DNA of 64,000 nucleotides from Maridesulfovibrio hydrothermalis AM13 = DSM 14728 (GCF_000331025.1 NC_020055.1:2699370-2763369); one strand, 5' to 3'. Shown: positions 24,613 through 34,362, counted from the first letter of the stretch. Numbers and translations are program-made. The notes: generated from the sequence alone by a model not told the origin.

Positions 24613-25638
24613 TTAATTGTCGTTTATCAGAACCGGATTGGATTTTGCCGGAGTCACTTTTTGTAACGCAGTCCGGGCTTCAGCCAGTCTGCTTTTCAAA
24701 AATAAATTTTCAAGGAATTGGTTAAGATATTCAGATACCATAAAAAGAAAATCTTTTAAATCCTCATCAATCCGGGTGTGCTTTTCATGGGCAAGAACTA
24801 AGACCCCTCTCGTTTTGCGTTGAAAAACAAGAGGAAGACAGATTATACTCATAAAATCTTTAGTGGCAGCACTGGCTCCAAGCAAACTTGTAGATGCCTG
24901 ACCGGCGCTGTTCTCTTCCATAAAAATAGGGTCATTATTCTTGTAAACCCAGCCGACAAGTCCGCTTCCAAGTGGAAATATTGCAGATTTTGAACCACCT
25001 TTATGTAAAATGGGCTGACTTTCACCTTCAATATAAAATGATGTTCCACGCTGATCAATAACAGTGAGAAATGCATGTGAAAAACCACTCGCTCCGGCTG
25101 TCATAGTCAGCAGATTACTAAGAAACGAATCCCATTTGGGCTGCCGTTTTCTAAGGTCGTGCAGCAGCTTGAGAGTCATAAAATATTCATTTTTTTTGCC
25201 ATCAGCATCGACAGATCGAATGCAGGAAAGCATTGAAGTAATCATCTTTCCAAACTGGGACAGAATTTTTAGATCTTTGGTACTGAAAGAATAAGTCCGT
25301 TTGCTGTCAAGGCAGATGACTCCGAGAGACTGATCCAGCGGAGTCCCCATGAAGGCTTTTACTTTCGCGTCCTCTCTGGAGTTATAATAACCAAGTGTTG
25401 TGACCCCTTTACGATCCATATTGTTAATAAAAAGGGGTTCATTCTTACCGACAATAATTCCAGCGAGGCTCTTTTTCTGCAAAGGGGAACCTATCGCCGA
25501 AACGTTGTCACCTAAGCTGAAAAAATTTGAAAGAGAAAATCCATGTTGTCCGTCAGGCAGATACAGGACAACTGTATGAGCCTCAAAAACATTGCAGACA
25601 ATGCTGAGGATATTAATTAAAATTTCGTTTCTGGGCAT
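24613..25638 (-). CDS. Protein with two GAF domains
   Basis: A 341-residue protein without membrane or output domain. The two halves each read as a GAF sensor (AHTVVLYLPDGQHG ... KAFMGTPL... LGVICLDSKRTYSF; and HAFLTVIDQRGTSF ... MSIICLPLVFQRKTRGVLVLAHE). A C-terminal helix follows. It probably senses a small ligand or redox state and acts through a partner. Its stop is 26 bases from mreB, and DUF6485 lies four bases upstream, so they form one transcript. Confidence 0.78.
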   Translation of the reverse strand: MPRNEILINILSIVCNVFEAHTVVLYLPDGQHGFSLSNFFSLGDNVSAIGSPLQKKSLAGIIVGKNEPLFINNMDRKGVTTLGYYNSREDAKVKAFMGTPLDQSLGVICLDSKRTYSFSTKDLKILSQFGKMITSMLSCIRSVDADGKKNEYFMTLKLLHDLRKRQPKWDSFLSNLLTMTAGASGFSHAFLTVIDQRGTSFYIEGESQPILHKGGSKSAIFPLGSGLVGWVYKNNDPIFMEENSAGQASTSLLGASAATKDFMSIICLPLVFQRKTRGVLVLAHEKHTRIDEDLKDFLFMVSEYLNQFLENLFLKSRLAEARTALQKVTPAKSNPVLINDN

Positions 25639-25641
25639 GCT

Positions 25642-25848
25642 TTACTTAGTCCTGCACTCAATAAAATAGTCAATATTACGATTGTAGGTTTTTTCCTCCT
25701 CAGCGGTAAAAAAACAGGCCGGGAGCTGATCTTTACCCCGATGATATTTTACACATTCACAACATGCCCCGTGTCTGGTGCAGTTAGTATAAGTGCAGGG
25801 GCAATCCTTTTTATTTCCTTCCTGATGTGCACAGCTATCTTTAACCAT
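25642..25848 (-). CDS. Small Cys-rich protein, DUF6485-like
   Basis: A 68-residue protein with eight cysteines in a regular pattern (CAHQ, DCPCTYTNC, CCECVKYH, ACFF), as in the DUF6485 family of anaerobes; a metal or Fe-S site is likely. First gene of the run that leads into the GAF protein and mreB. Confidence 0.82.
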   Translation of the reverse strand: MVKDSCAHQEGNKKDCPCTYTNCTRHGACCECVKYHRGKDQLPACFFTAEEEKTYNRNIDYFIECRTK

Positions 25849-26255
25849 TATATAGTCGTCCTTTTTTTAGGCGTATTATAAGAGAATCTTTTTTTAATAA
25901 ATTAGAAATCCGTTCCATTCTTATTTGAAAGAAGCATGACGGTCAACAAGTAGTGCTTTTCAACGACATTATTTTTTTAAACCCAGAAAAATGAAACTTA
26001 CTGATATTAATTTAAAAATGCTAATAATCAAATTGAATTGCTTTAAATTGATTAAGGAATCACTTCCGAGTCCTTTTATTCCACAAAACGCAAATTTCTA
26101 TAAAAAATCTAGATAAATTGTATTGTAATTAGTTGCGGTTCGGGATAATCATACCTTATAAAGAATAGAAGGATTTCTTTTCTATCTTTTTACGTGGTAG
26201 ATGAGTTGTTTCGGGGCAATTTTTTCAGCCATCCCCAAGCATGCAGGATAATTAT
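25849..26255. other. Divergent intergenic region, nothing recognised
   Basis: About 400 AT-rich bases between the divergently transcribed DUF6485 gene and the unknown 581-residue protein gene. It must hold both promoters, but no clear -35/-10 pair, hairpin or repeat was found. Confidence 0.5.
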
Positions 26256-28001
26256 ATGTGGCAGGATGCTTTTTCCAAATATACAGGTAAAGCCTGTGAC
26301 GCAGACGTGGAAGCAAAAGGTGAACTTTATGACCTCAAATCCCTTGAAGGTCTAAGAGTATACCTCGATCACGTGCATATAAAAAACTGCCTTCTCCGCC
26401 CTTATTTTGAGCAGCGCAACCAATATCCGGTTGTTGATGCCAGAGAGCTTCTACCTTCCTTTGAAGTCGATTTATACGAATATAAAAAATTACCCGGTTT
26501 CAGCATGGTTGCTCTGGAACGTCCTCTTAATTATTTTCAGGAAATATTTCAGTTCGACATACTGCACAGCCCTACCCTGCTTAACAAGTCCGCAACGGCA
26601 GAGGCATGCCCACTTTTTGAATCCATCCGCCGGACAAATATTGAAACTTTTGAAAGCAGACTTCCCAAAAGATCACACAAAGATTTTCAATCAGAATACG
26701 GAAATACTGATATATCAGCCATAGAGAACTATGGAAAAATTATTCCCTATCTACTGGAAGTTGAACGCGGCCATGTAATGGCTCAGGATAATTCAGGCAA
26801 ATTCTACCTGTCCGGTGTATTCAGCTCATTTCCCTCTGACCTTGATACCGAGCTTAAACGCTTTGGAATCAAAATCGGTAAATTCAAACCGGGCGACAAT
26901 CTTCTTTATGAATACAACCGCCTGTTTGTGTACACTTTTCTTATGGAGCTGCATGGCTTTCCCATTGTTTCGGAACGCCGAACCTCTTCATCTCTCTTTG
27001 CGCGCCGTCTTTTCAGAATGGGGGAAAAATTTATGGTGCGTGTACTAGGTCAATCTGACCGGACCATCACATCACTTTTTTCACACCCTAAAGCGCGTCA
27101 CTATCCCCGTGTAGAAAAAGTTGCCCTTGTGCAGGTCAGTCGGGATAATAAAGAAACCATTGCCGGATTAAAAAAAGGCGGTTTTTTTGTAGATGAAAAG
27201 AAAAGAATTGTAATTCTCAAAGTTAAGTATCGTCAGCATAAATTTAATATGGAAAACGTGCGTGAAGATCGCGCTCTTTCCGTTTACAGGCAAGAAGTCA
27301 TTCACCCATTCACAGGCGAATGCACAGCTCAATTCAATGTAATCAAAGATGCATCCAGCATGACCATCCTTCTTAACGATATTGTTCGCGGGGAGTATAC
27401 TGGTAACATTGTCTATAAACGCAATGAGCTGATTCAAGATACTGAAACACACGAAAAAAGACTTAAATTCCTGTTTGCGTGGCTCTCCAAACATCAACGC
27501 AGAATTATCGGTTATTCTGATGAATTTTATTCCGGTGTGGTCAAAGTACTCGACAGTTATCTTCTAGCTCCTGATAATTATGAGCCTTTTAACGATCTTT
27601 CTGATCTTTATCAGGAGGTCTGGTCCAAATACAGCTATATTCAACAGGCCAGAAAGCTTAAAACCCTTGAAGACCTCAAAGAAAGGAAGTATCGGGGTAA
27701 AAGTGTTACTTATCTTGAAATGCTTCAGATTATGACTGGGATCTTAAACGACCTAAAGTTTGAAATAGTTAACTATTTTGACAAACTGGTAGAAACCACC
27801 CTTAATATAGGTGATCGTGTTTTAAATGATGCGTATTTAAGACGTAAGTACATATCCTGCCCGGATGAAGAGCTTACAGAATACGGCCTGAAGATCAAAA
27901 AGCTCTACGGTCGTCTGGTTATGCTTCTTGATGAATTCAGGTCTATCCGCAAAAGCCGCTCTTTATATGAAGAAGGGGCGAGTATCAGCGGACTCATTTA
28001 A
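26256..28001 (+). CDS. Large conserved-looking protein of unknown function
   Basis: About 581 residues, cytoplasmic by composition, with no membrane segment, Walker motif or recognisable enzyme signature. The start reads MWQDAFSKYTGK; AGGA lies seven bases before this ATG, while the ATG at 26241 has no ribosome site. The C-terminal 150 residues are strongly helical (TLEDLKERKYRGKSVTYLEM, RLVMLLDEFRSIRKSRSLYE). The middle has positively charged strand-rich segments (FMVRVLGQSDRT, KVKYRQHKFNM). It is followed by gcvT after 56 bases on the same strand. I do not recognise the family. Confidence 0.75.
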   Translation: MWQDAFSKYTGKACDADVEAKGELYDLKSLEGLRVYLDHVHIKNCLLRPYFEQRNQYPVVDARELLPSFEVDLYEYKKLPGFSMVALERPLNYFQEIFQFDILHSPTLLNKSATAEACPLFESIRRTNIETFESRLPKRSHKDFQSEYGNTDISAIENYGKIIPYLLEVERGHVMAQDNSGKFYLSGVFSSFPSDLDTELKRFGIKIGKFKPGDNLLYEYNRLFVYTFLMELHGFPIVSERRTSSSLFARRLFRMGEKFMVRVLGQSDRTITSLFSHPKARHYPRVEKVALVQVSRDNKETIAGLKKGGFFVDEKKRIVILKVKYRQHKFNMENVREDRALSVYRQEVIHPFTGECTAQFNVIKDASSMTILLNDIVRGEYTGNIVYKRNELIQDTETHEKRLKFLFAWLSKHQRRIIGYSDEFYSGVVKVLDSYLLAPDNYEPFNDLSDLYQEVWSKYSYIQQARKLKTLEDLKERKYRGKSVTYLEMLQIMTGILNDLKFEIVNYFDKLVETTLNIGDRVLNDAYLRRKYISCPDEELTEYGLKIKKLYGRLVMLLDEFRSIRKSRSLYEEGASISGLI

Positions 28002-28057
28002 GTAAAAAAACATACATATTAAATAGAAGTTTTTTCAAATTATATAGGAGAAATTTA

Positions 28058-29119
28058 ATGTCAGCACTGCGCACCACCCCCCTAACTGAATGGCATCGTG
28101 AAAACGGCGCAAAACTTGTTCCCTTCGCGGGATTTGAAATGCCTGTACAGTACAAAGGAATCATCGTTGAACACAAACATACCCGCGAAAAAGCAGGTGT
28201 GTTTGACATCAGCCACATGGGGGAATTCAAACTTTCCGGCAAGGGAGCAAAAGACGCTCTCAATAAAATTGTCACTCAAAATCTGGATACACTGGCCCCC
28301 GGCAAATGCCGTTACGGTTTTCTGCCAAATGACAAAGGCGGAGTTCTTGACGATCTGATCATCTACTGCCTAGCTGAAGATTCATACATGCTGGTCGTTA
28401 ACGGGTCCTGCGAAGAAGGAGATTTCAACTGGATTGATTCCCGTCTCCCTGAAGGGCTGAATTTTGATAATGTGTCCTACGAAACAGCTAAGATAGACCT
28501 TCAGGGTCCGCTTGCGCTGGATATCCTTGAAAAGGTTTTCGGACGTGACTTCAAGCATCTAAAATATTTCAACTTCGAAGAAACAGAATTTGACGGATAC
28601 AAGCTGATTATCAGCCGTACCGGCTACACGGGTGAACTTGGATATGAATTTTATCTGCCGGCCGACAAAGCACAGTCCCTATGGGAAAAATTTATAGCTG
28701 ATGAAAGAGTCGAACCAATCGGACTTGGGGCACGTGATACACTGCGTCTTGAACTCGGTTACCCACTCTACGGACAGGATCTCGACACAGAGCACAACCC
28801 CCGTGAGGCCGGCTATTCTTTTTTACTGCCAGCGGATGCATATACCGATGTAAAAGAACTCCTCATCCCGTTGACTATCGAGGGTCGACGCGCCGCCCGG
28901 CATGGTGATAAAGTCTTTCTCGGCGATAAAGAAGTTGGCGTAGTCACCAGTGGATCATTCTCCCCTACCCTTGGTTACTCCATCGCTCTGGCATACGTTG
29001 CAAAAGATGCAGCTGAATCAGAGTCTTTTATGGTTCAGGGCGCGCGTACCAGGCTTGAAGCCAAGAAAGGAGAACTGCCTTTCTATAAAGATGGAACTGC
29101 CCGTAAAAAACTGGATTAA
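28058..29119 (+). CDS. gcvT: Aminomethyltransferase (glycine cleavage T protein)
   Basis: Transfers the methylene group from the aminomethyl-lipoyl H protein to tetrahydrofolate. A 353-residue GcvT with EWHRENGAKLVPFAGFEMP, VFDISHMGE, RTGYTGELGYEFYL, GARDTLRLE and GYPLYGQDLD. gcvH and gcvP are not in the flanks, so the rest of the system is elsewhere. AGGAG lies eight bases before the ATG. Confidence 0.95.
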   Translation: MSALRTTPLTEWHRENGAKLVPFAGFEMPVQYKGIIVEHKHTREKAGVFDISHMGEFKLSGKGAKDALNKIVTQNLDTLAPGKCRYGFLPNDKGGVLDDLIIYCLAEDSYMLVVNGSCEEGDFNWIDSRLPEGLNFDNVSYETAKIDLQGPLALDILEKVFGRDFKHLKYFNFEETEFDGYKLIISRTGYTGELGYEFYLPADKAQSLWEKFIADERVEPIGLGARDTLRLELGYPLYGQDLDTEHNPREAGYSFLLPADAYTDVKELLIPLTIEGRRAARHGDKVFLGDKEVGVVTSGSFSPTLGYSIALAYVAKDAAESESFMVQGARTRLEAKKGELPFYKDGTARKKLD

Positions 29120-29290
29120 TTTTTTCAGCCACCCTGTTCTAAATTAAGCCCTCCGTAAAACTTCTTTCAGCTTTGCGGGGGGATATTTTTTATTTATAGT
29201 GTCGAACCATGCTCAGATATTGCCGGAATCTTGTTCCAAATCGACAGCAATGAATTTTCTATCACCTTAGATAAACAACTGAAATATCAC

Positions 29291-29328
29291 AACAACAACA
29301 CCCCGCCTTGTTCGGGGTGTTGTTGTTT
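29291..29328 (+). terminator. Hairpin downstream of gcvT
   Basis: AACAACAACACCCCG and CGGGGTGTTGTTGTT form a 15-bp stem with a seven-base loop, about 170 bases after the gcvT stop. The T run is inside the stem and is short after it. It probably insulates gcvT from the formate dehydrogenase operon. Confidence 0.7.
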
Positions 29329-29793
29329 GATGCAGTTTTTCAATGTATTATGTCAAGAATGCAACAATAAGTTGTCCTTTCAATTTTACTTCACTACTTT
29401 TTGCAAATAAAGCATGATATAACAGGATATTAGCCCTGCATTTCCATGTCGCACTTTTATAATAGCACCCTCCATTAATAAGCCCGCCAAGCTTCTTTTT
29501 CTATTTTCGCCTTTTTATATTTACCAAATAAAAACAGTCAGTTGACAGCTGCTCACCTTATTATTCCTTTTTTGACATAAATTACATTGTGTCAATCGCA
29601 CAACAAGCCAATTTTTATTTTAATTCGCAAATCGTATGTATAGTTTGAATTTAAGTTGATGAAAAAGGCATTTGTAAAGTGCGGGTTTCGTTAAGTGGTA
29701 ACCCTCTTTAGTTGTGCTGACAAAAATCATCTAAACCGTCAAATGGCTAATTGGGGAAAACGTTAACCTTTAATTTTGCAGATCTGGACAGTG
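29329..29793 (+). other. Upstream region of the formate dehydrogenase operon
   Basis: About 465 AT-rich bases without a coding frame. It contains two TTGACA boxes (29542 and 29572), neither with a good -10 at 17 bases, and a TTGTG-N7-CACAA inverted repeat at 29587-29603. It presumably holds the operon promoter. Confidence 0.5.
29587..29603. promoter_or_regulatory. CRP/FNR-like inverted repeat upstream of the formate dehydrogenase operon
   Basis: TTGTG-N7-CACAA resembles the half sites bound by CRP/FNR-family regulators such as HcpR in Desulfovibrio, but the spacer is one base shorter than in the usual 16-18-bp palindromes. It lies about 190 bases upstream of the first small gene. Confidence 0.25.
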
Positions 29794-30024
29794 ATGAAGA
29801 GTTCTAAAAAATCTGGTGAGGACGCGTTGTTTCAGTTGCCCTTTAACGGTCTTGGCTTTTCACTTGAAACCTGTGCCGATGAGGCCGGAGAACTGCACAT
29901 CAGATATTTTACATATCCTGTGCAACTTGCTCCGGTTGAAGAACTTTTTGCCGGTACAACTTTCACCGGATTTTCCGGTTATGAATTGCTTGTGACTCTC
30001 GGGCGTGAAATTCGTGGAAGATAA
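29794..30024 (+). CDS. Small protein at the head of the formate dehydrogenase operon, unknown
   Basis: A 76-residue protein (MKSSKKSGEDALFQLPFNGL ... LLVTLGREIRGR) that ends 25 bases before the formate dehydrogenase alpha start on the same strand. It has no signal peptide and no recognised domain; strands such as LGFSLETC and ELHIRYFTYPV suggest a small beta-rich fold. The ATG at 29794 is preferred to the TTG at 29776, although the ribosome site (GGA) is weak. Position suggests a role in making or regulating the enzyme; this is inference. Confidence 0.6.
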   Translation: MKSSKKSGEDALFQLPFNGLGFSLETCADEAGELHIRYFTYPVQLAPVEELFAGTTFTGFSGYELLVTLGREIRGR

Positions 30025-30049
30025 CACAAACAAAATTTTAGGAGCGATG

Positions 30050-33000
30050 ATGAGAATTAATCGTAGAGATTTTGTGAAACTGACGACTGCTGCGGCTGCA
30101 ACTATTGCGGCTGTCCCGGCATTCGGAGGGCTTGGAAAAGCCTTTGCGAATACTGCTGAGGAGCGGGCCATGCAGCTCAGTCCTAAATGGACAAAGCAAA
30201 CAACATCCGTATGTGCTTTCTGTTCAGTTGGTTGCGGACTTCTGGTCAACACAGACCTTAAGACCAAACGTGCAGTAAATGTCGAGGGTAACCCCGACCA
30301 TCCCATTAACGAAGGCTCTCTCTGTGCCAAGGGCGCAAGCTCAATCCAGATGACAGAAAATCCGGACCGTCCCGGTAAGTATCTGTACCGTGCGCCCTTC
30401 AGTGATCAGTGGGAAGAAAAAGACTGGGATTTCTGCAAAAAACGCATTGCCCGCCTTATCAAAAAGTCACGTGATGAAAGCTTCGAAAAGAAGAATGCCA
30501 AAGGTCAGGTTGTTAACCGTACCATGGGTATTGCTTCCCTCGGTTCCGCTGCGCTGGATAACGAAGAATGTTATGCCATGCACAGCTTCATGCGTTCTAT
30601 AGGTCTGGTGTATGTAGAGCATCAGGCTCGTATCTGACACAGCGCAACTGTTGCGGCTCTGGTAGAGTCGTTCGGACGCGGTGCGATGACCAATCACTGG
30701 AATGATCTACAGAACAGTGATTGCATTTTGATAATGGGCAGTAATGCTGCCGAAAACCATCCAATTTCCTTCAAATGGGCAGTGAAAGCGCAGAAACGCG
30801 GGGCAAAAATCATCCACGTCGACCCTCGCTTCACACGTACTTCCGCAAGATCTGACGTACACATTGCTCTTCGTTCTGGTTCTGATATTGCTGTTCTTGG
30901 CGGTATGATCAATTATCTGATCAAAAACAAACGCTACTTCAAAGAGTACATGGTAGATTACACCAACGCCTCCTTTATCGTTGGTAAAGACTATGACTTT
31001 AAAGACGGTCTTTTTGCCGGCTTTGACAGCAAAACAAACTCTTACGATAAATCTAAATGGATTTTCGAACTGGATGACAAAGGTATCCCCAGGCAGGATA
31101 AATCCCTGCAGGACCCCAACTGTGTATTTCAGGTTTTGAAAAGACATTTCTCCCGCTATACCCCTGATAAAGTTTCATCCATCTCAGGTGTATCAGTTAA
31201 GGATCTGGATTTACTTTACAAAACCTATACTGCAACCGGTAAAAAAGATAAGGCCGGCACAATCATGTACGCCATGGGTTGGACCCAGCACACGGTTGGT
31301 GTACAGAATATCCGTGCAATGGCCATCATCCAGCTCATGCTTGGTAACATCGGTATTGCCGGTGGCGGTGTTAACGCACTGCGCGGCGAATGCAACGTTC
31401 AAGGCTCCACTGACTACGCCTTGCTCTATCACATTCTGCCCGGCTACCTGAAAACTCCTCTTGCAGGTCAGGATACCCTCGAACAGTATAACAAAACCTA
31501 CACTCCGGTCAGCAATGATCCTGAAAGTGCCAACTGGTGGCAGCATTATCCAAAGTACTCAGCAAGTCTCATCAAAGCTATGTACTCTAATGATACTCCC
31601 GCAGATGGGTATCAGTTTCTGCCCCGCCTTGATAACCACAAGGCCAGCCAGTATTCATGGATTCCGCTTATTGACCGCATGTATCAAGGCAAGTTTAGCG
31701 GCAGCCTGATCTGGGGCATGAACCCTGCCTGCTCTAGCTCCGACTCCGCCAAGACCCGTAAGGCTCTTAGCAAACTTGACTGGATGGTCAACGTCAACCT
31801 CTTCCAGTGTGAGACAAGTGATTTTTGGAAAGGTCCGGATATGGACCCGAAAAAAGTCAAAACTGAAACCTTTTTCATCCCCTGTGCATCTGCAATTGAA
31901 AAAGAAGGATCAGTTTCAAACTCCGGACGTTGGATGCAATGGCGTTATCAAGGGCCTGACACCTTTGGTGATGTAAAGACTGACGGTCATTACTTTCACG
32001 AAATATGGGAAGAGCTTGTCCGTCTTTATGAAGAAGAAGGCGGCGTATACCCTGAGCCTATTACTCATCTTACTTTCAATGATATGTGTGAAAAAGATGA
32101 AAAAGGTCACTATCACTTCAGTGCCCAGCAGACCGCAAAACTCTGCAACGGCTGGTTCACCCGTGATGTGGAGGTTAAAGGCAAAAAGTTCAAAAAAGGA
32201 CAGCAGGTTCCAAGTTTCGCATATTTACAGGATGACGGTTCCACTACCTCCGGTAACTGGCTGTACTGTAACTCCGTAACTGACGATGGCAACAAGTCCG
32301 AACGTCATGATTCAACTCAGACTAAAGAACAGGCTAATATCGGCCTTTTCCCCAACTGGACATGGTGCTGGCCTGTTAACCGCCGTATTCTTTATAACCG
32401 TGCTTCTGTCGATAAAAAGGGTAAACCCTGGAACCCCAAAAAAGCAGTTATTAAATGGAACGGTTCCAAGTGGATCGGTGATGTACCCGATGGCGGCTGG
32501 AAACCGGGTACAAAGCATCCGTTCATCATGCGCAAAAATGGTGTCGGTCAGCTCTTCGGCCCCGGCCGTGCGGACGGTCCCCTGCCTGAATACTACGAAC
32601 CTCTGGAATGTCCGGTCTCCGACCATCCATTCTCTAAAACTCTGCACAGCCCGACAGCAGTTCAAGTTAAGGGTGAAGAAAAAGCTGTATGCGATCCTCG
32701 CTACCCGTTCGTCGGTACCACATACCGTATCACCGAACATTGGCAGACCGGATCAATGACACGCTGGCAGTCATGGCTTGTTGAAGCCGAGCCACAGATG
32801 TTCGTTGAAATCAGTCCCCAGCTAGCCAAATTGCGCGGAATTGAAAACGGTGAAAAAGTTACCATAGAAAGTCTTCGCGGTTCACTCTGGGCCATAGCTA
32901 TGGTTACTGAACGCATCCAGCCGTATAATATTAACGGCACAGATGTTCACATGGTCGGCATGCCTTGGCATTACGGCTGGGTAACTCCTGTAAACGGCGG

Positions 33001-33109
33001 CGATTCTGCAAATATTGTGACCCCTAACGTTGGTGACCCCAACACCGGTATCCCGGAATATAAAGCCTTCATGGTTAATATTCGCAAGTGGAAGGAGGGT
33101 GATAACTAA
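30050..33109 (+). CDS. fdnG: Selenocysteine-containing formate dehydrogenase alpha subunit (molybdenum/tungsten)
   Basis: Catalytic subunit that oxidises formate in the periplasm. The frame is interrupted by one TGA at 30635-30637 and then continues for 2.5 kb; the sequence around it, HQARI-U-HSATVAAL, is the selenocysteine site of the FdnG family (residue 196 from this start). The full product is about 1,019 residues. The N-terminus has a Tat signal (RRDFVKLTTAAAA), then a 4Fe-4S motif (CAFCSVGCG ... CAKG), the bis-MGD domains, and a C-terminal MopB_CT domain. AGGAG is five bases before the ATG at 30050 (an adjacent ATG at 30047 is possible). A stem-loop follows the TGA. The beta subunit overlaps the stop. 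Gene finders that stop at TGA would split it in two. Confidence 0.95.
30654..30670 (+). promoter_or_regulatory. Probable bacterial SECIS stem-loop for UGA recoding
   Basis: Seventeen bases after the UGA, CGGCTCT and AGAGTCG form a 7-bp stem (one G-U pair) around a GGT loop. Bacterial SECIS elements, bound by SelB, lie in the coding sequence at this distance and have a short upper stem with a small loop containing G and U. This makes recoding at 30635 likely. Confidence 0.65.
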
Positions 33110-33864
33110 TGTCCGGTAAAAGCTTCTTTGTAGACCTCACCCTTTGTACCGCGTGTCGCGGCTGTCAGGTAGCCTGTAAGCAGTGGAAAAAACTGCCCGC
33201 AGAAAAAACCCGCAATGTAGGTTCTCACCAGAACCCGCAGGATCTGTCATCAAAAACAATCCGCCTTGTGCGTTTCAATGAAGCCCGCGAAAAAGACGGT
33301 AAGTTAAACTGGCTCTTCTTCCCTGAGCAATGCAGACACTGTATCGAGCCACCCTGTAAATACATTGCCAACATGTACACTCCCGGCTCTGTTGTACAGG
33401 ATCCAAAAACAGGCGCAGTCGTTATGACTGACAAGGCCGTTATCCGTAAGGGTAAACTTGAAGGCTGGGAAATGTGCCCTTACAACATCCCCCGTCAGGA
33501 TCCTGCAACCGGTCTTTGGAATAAATGTGATATGTGTCTGGACCGTGTAGAAATGGGAATGCTTCCAGCCTGTGTACAGAGCTGTCCTACCGGAACGATG
33601 AATTTCGGTGACCGCGAAGATATGCTTAAAATGGCATACAAACGTCTGGCAGAAGTGCAGAAAACAAAGCCGAACGCCTACCTCGCTGATCCCGAGGATG
33701 TGCGCGTAATCTATCTCTGCGAATCTGATGCCGAAAATTACCATGAGACACTTCTGGCATCTGCTGAGCAGCGCAAGACCCTCATGGCTAATAAGGCCGC
33801 TCCGACCAAAAGCTCACGACGCGGCTTCCTCACCGCTGCTCTTGGCCGGAAAGACAAAGCCTAA
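33109..33864 (+). CDS. fdnH: Formate dehydrogenase iron-sulfur (beta) subunit
   Basis: A 251-residue four-cluster ferredoxin that moves electrons from the alpha subunit to cytochrome c. Cysteine groups: CTACRGCQVACKQW, CRHCIEPPCKY, CPYNIPRQD and CDMCLDRVEMG followed by CVQSCPTG. It has no signal peptide of its own and should be exported with the Tat-signal alpha subunit. The start overlaps the alpha stop (TAATG). The last 20 residues are odd: SSRRGFLTAALGR resembles a Tat motif but sits at the C-terminus. The membrane anchor helix of the E. coli FdnH is absent, as in soluble Desulfovibrio enzymes. Confidence 0.93.
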   Translation: MSGKSFFVDLTLCTACRGCQVACKQWKKLPAEKTRNVGSHQNPQDLSSKTIRLVRFNEAREKDGKLNWLFFPEQCRHCIEPPCKYIANMYTPGSVVQDPKTGAVVMTDKAVIRKGKLEGWEMCPYNIPRQDPATGLWNKCDMCLDRVEMGMLPACVQSCPTGTMNFGDREDMLKMAYKRLAEVQKTKPNAYLADPEDVRVIYLCESDAENYHETLLASAEQRKTLMANKAAPTKSSRRGFLTAALGRKDKA

Positions 33865-33885
33865 ACAGACACAAGGAGAAATAAG

Positions 33886-34305
33886 ATGAAAAAATTATTG
33901 ATCATGTGCCTGTTCTGTATGGGCATCACGGTTATGGCAATAGGTGCTAACGCAAATGAAGAACTTACAGCCCCTGATGACGATCTTCTCATCAATTACA
34001 TCAAGGGGAACAGTAAAAAAGACCTTGGCGTGGTTTTCAATCATTCCAGTCATGAAAATTATGACTGTGCGGATTGTCACCACAATATCAAAAAGTCAGG
34101 CAAGCCGACAAGCTGTGCAAGCTGCCATGACAATTTTGAAGCCATGCCCGCAAAGGGGTACAAGTCCTACTTCAAGGCCATGCACTACAAGCGCAACAAT
34201 GAAAAACGTCCTTCATGTGTGTCCTGTCACATAAGAGAATTCGGGCAGGACAAGGACATGACAGGATGTGTGAACTCCTCATGTCATCCCGAAGGCATTA
34301 AATAA
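33886..34305 (+). CDS. Tetraheme class III-type cytochrome c, formate dehydrogenase partner
   Basis: A 139-residue protein with a signal peptide ending about ANA, and four heme sites: CADCHH, CASCH, CVSCH and CVNSSCH (the last a CX4CH type common in cytochrome c3). HSSHENYD before the first site supplies axial histidines. It is the third gene of the operon, 21 bases after the beta subunit, so it should be the electron acceptor of the periplasmic enzyme. A strong terminator follows. Confidence 0.93.
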   Translation: MKKLLIMCLFCMGITVMAIGANANEELTAPDDDLLINYIKGNSKKDLGVVFNHSSHENYDCADCHHNIKKSGKPTSCASCHDNFEAMPAKGYKSYFKAMHYKRNNEKRPSCVSCHIREFGQDKDMTGCVNSSCHPEGIK

Positions 34306-34362
34306 CTAACCAAACAGTCTATCATTCAGCTATGGTCGTTTAGACCTCAGCACTCCTAAATT

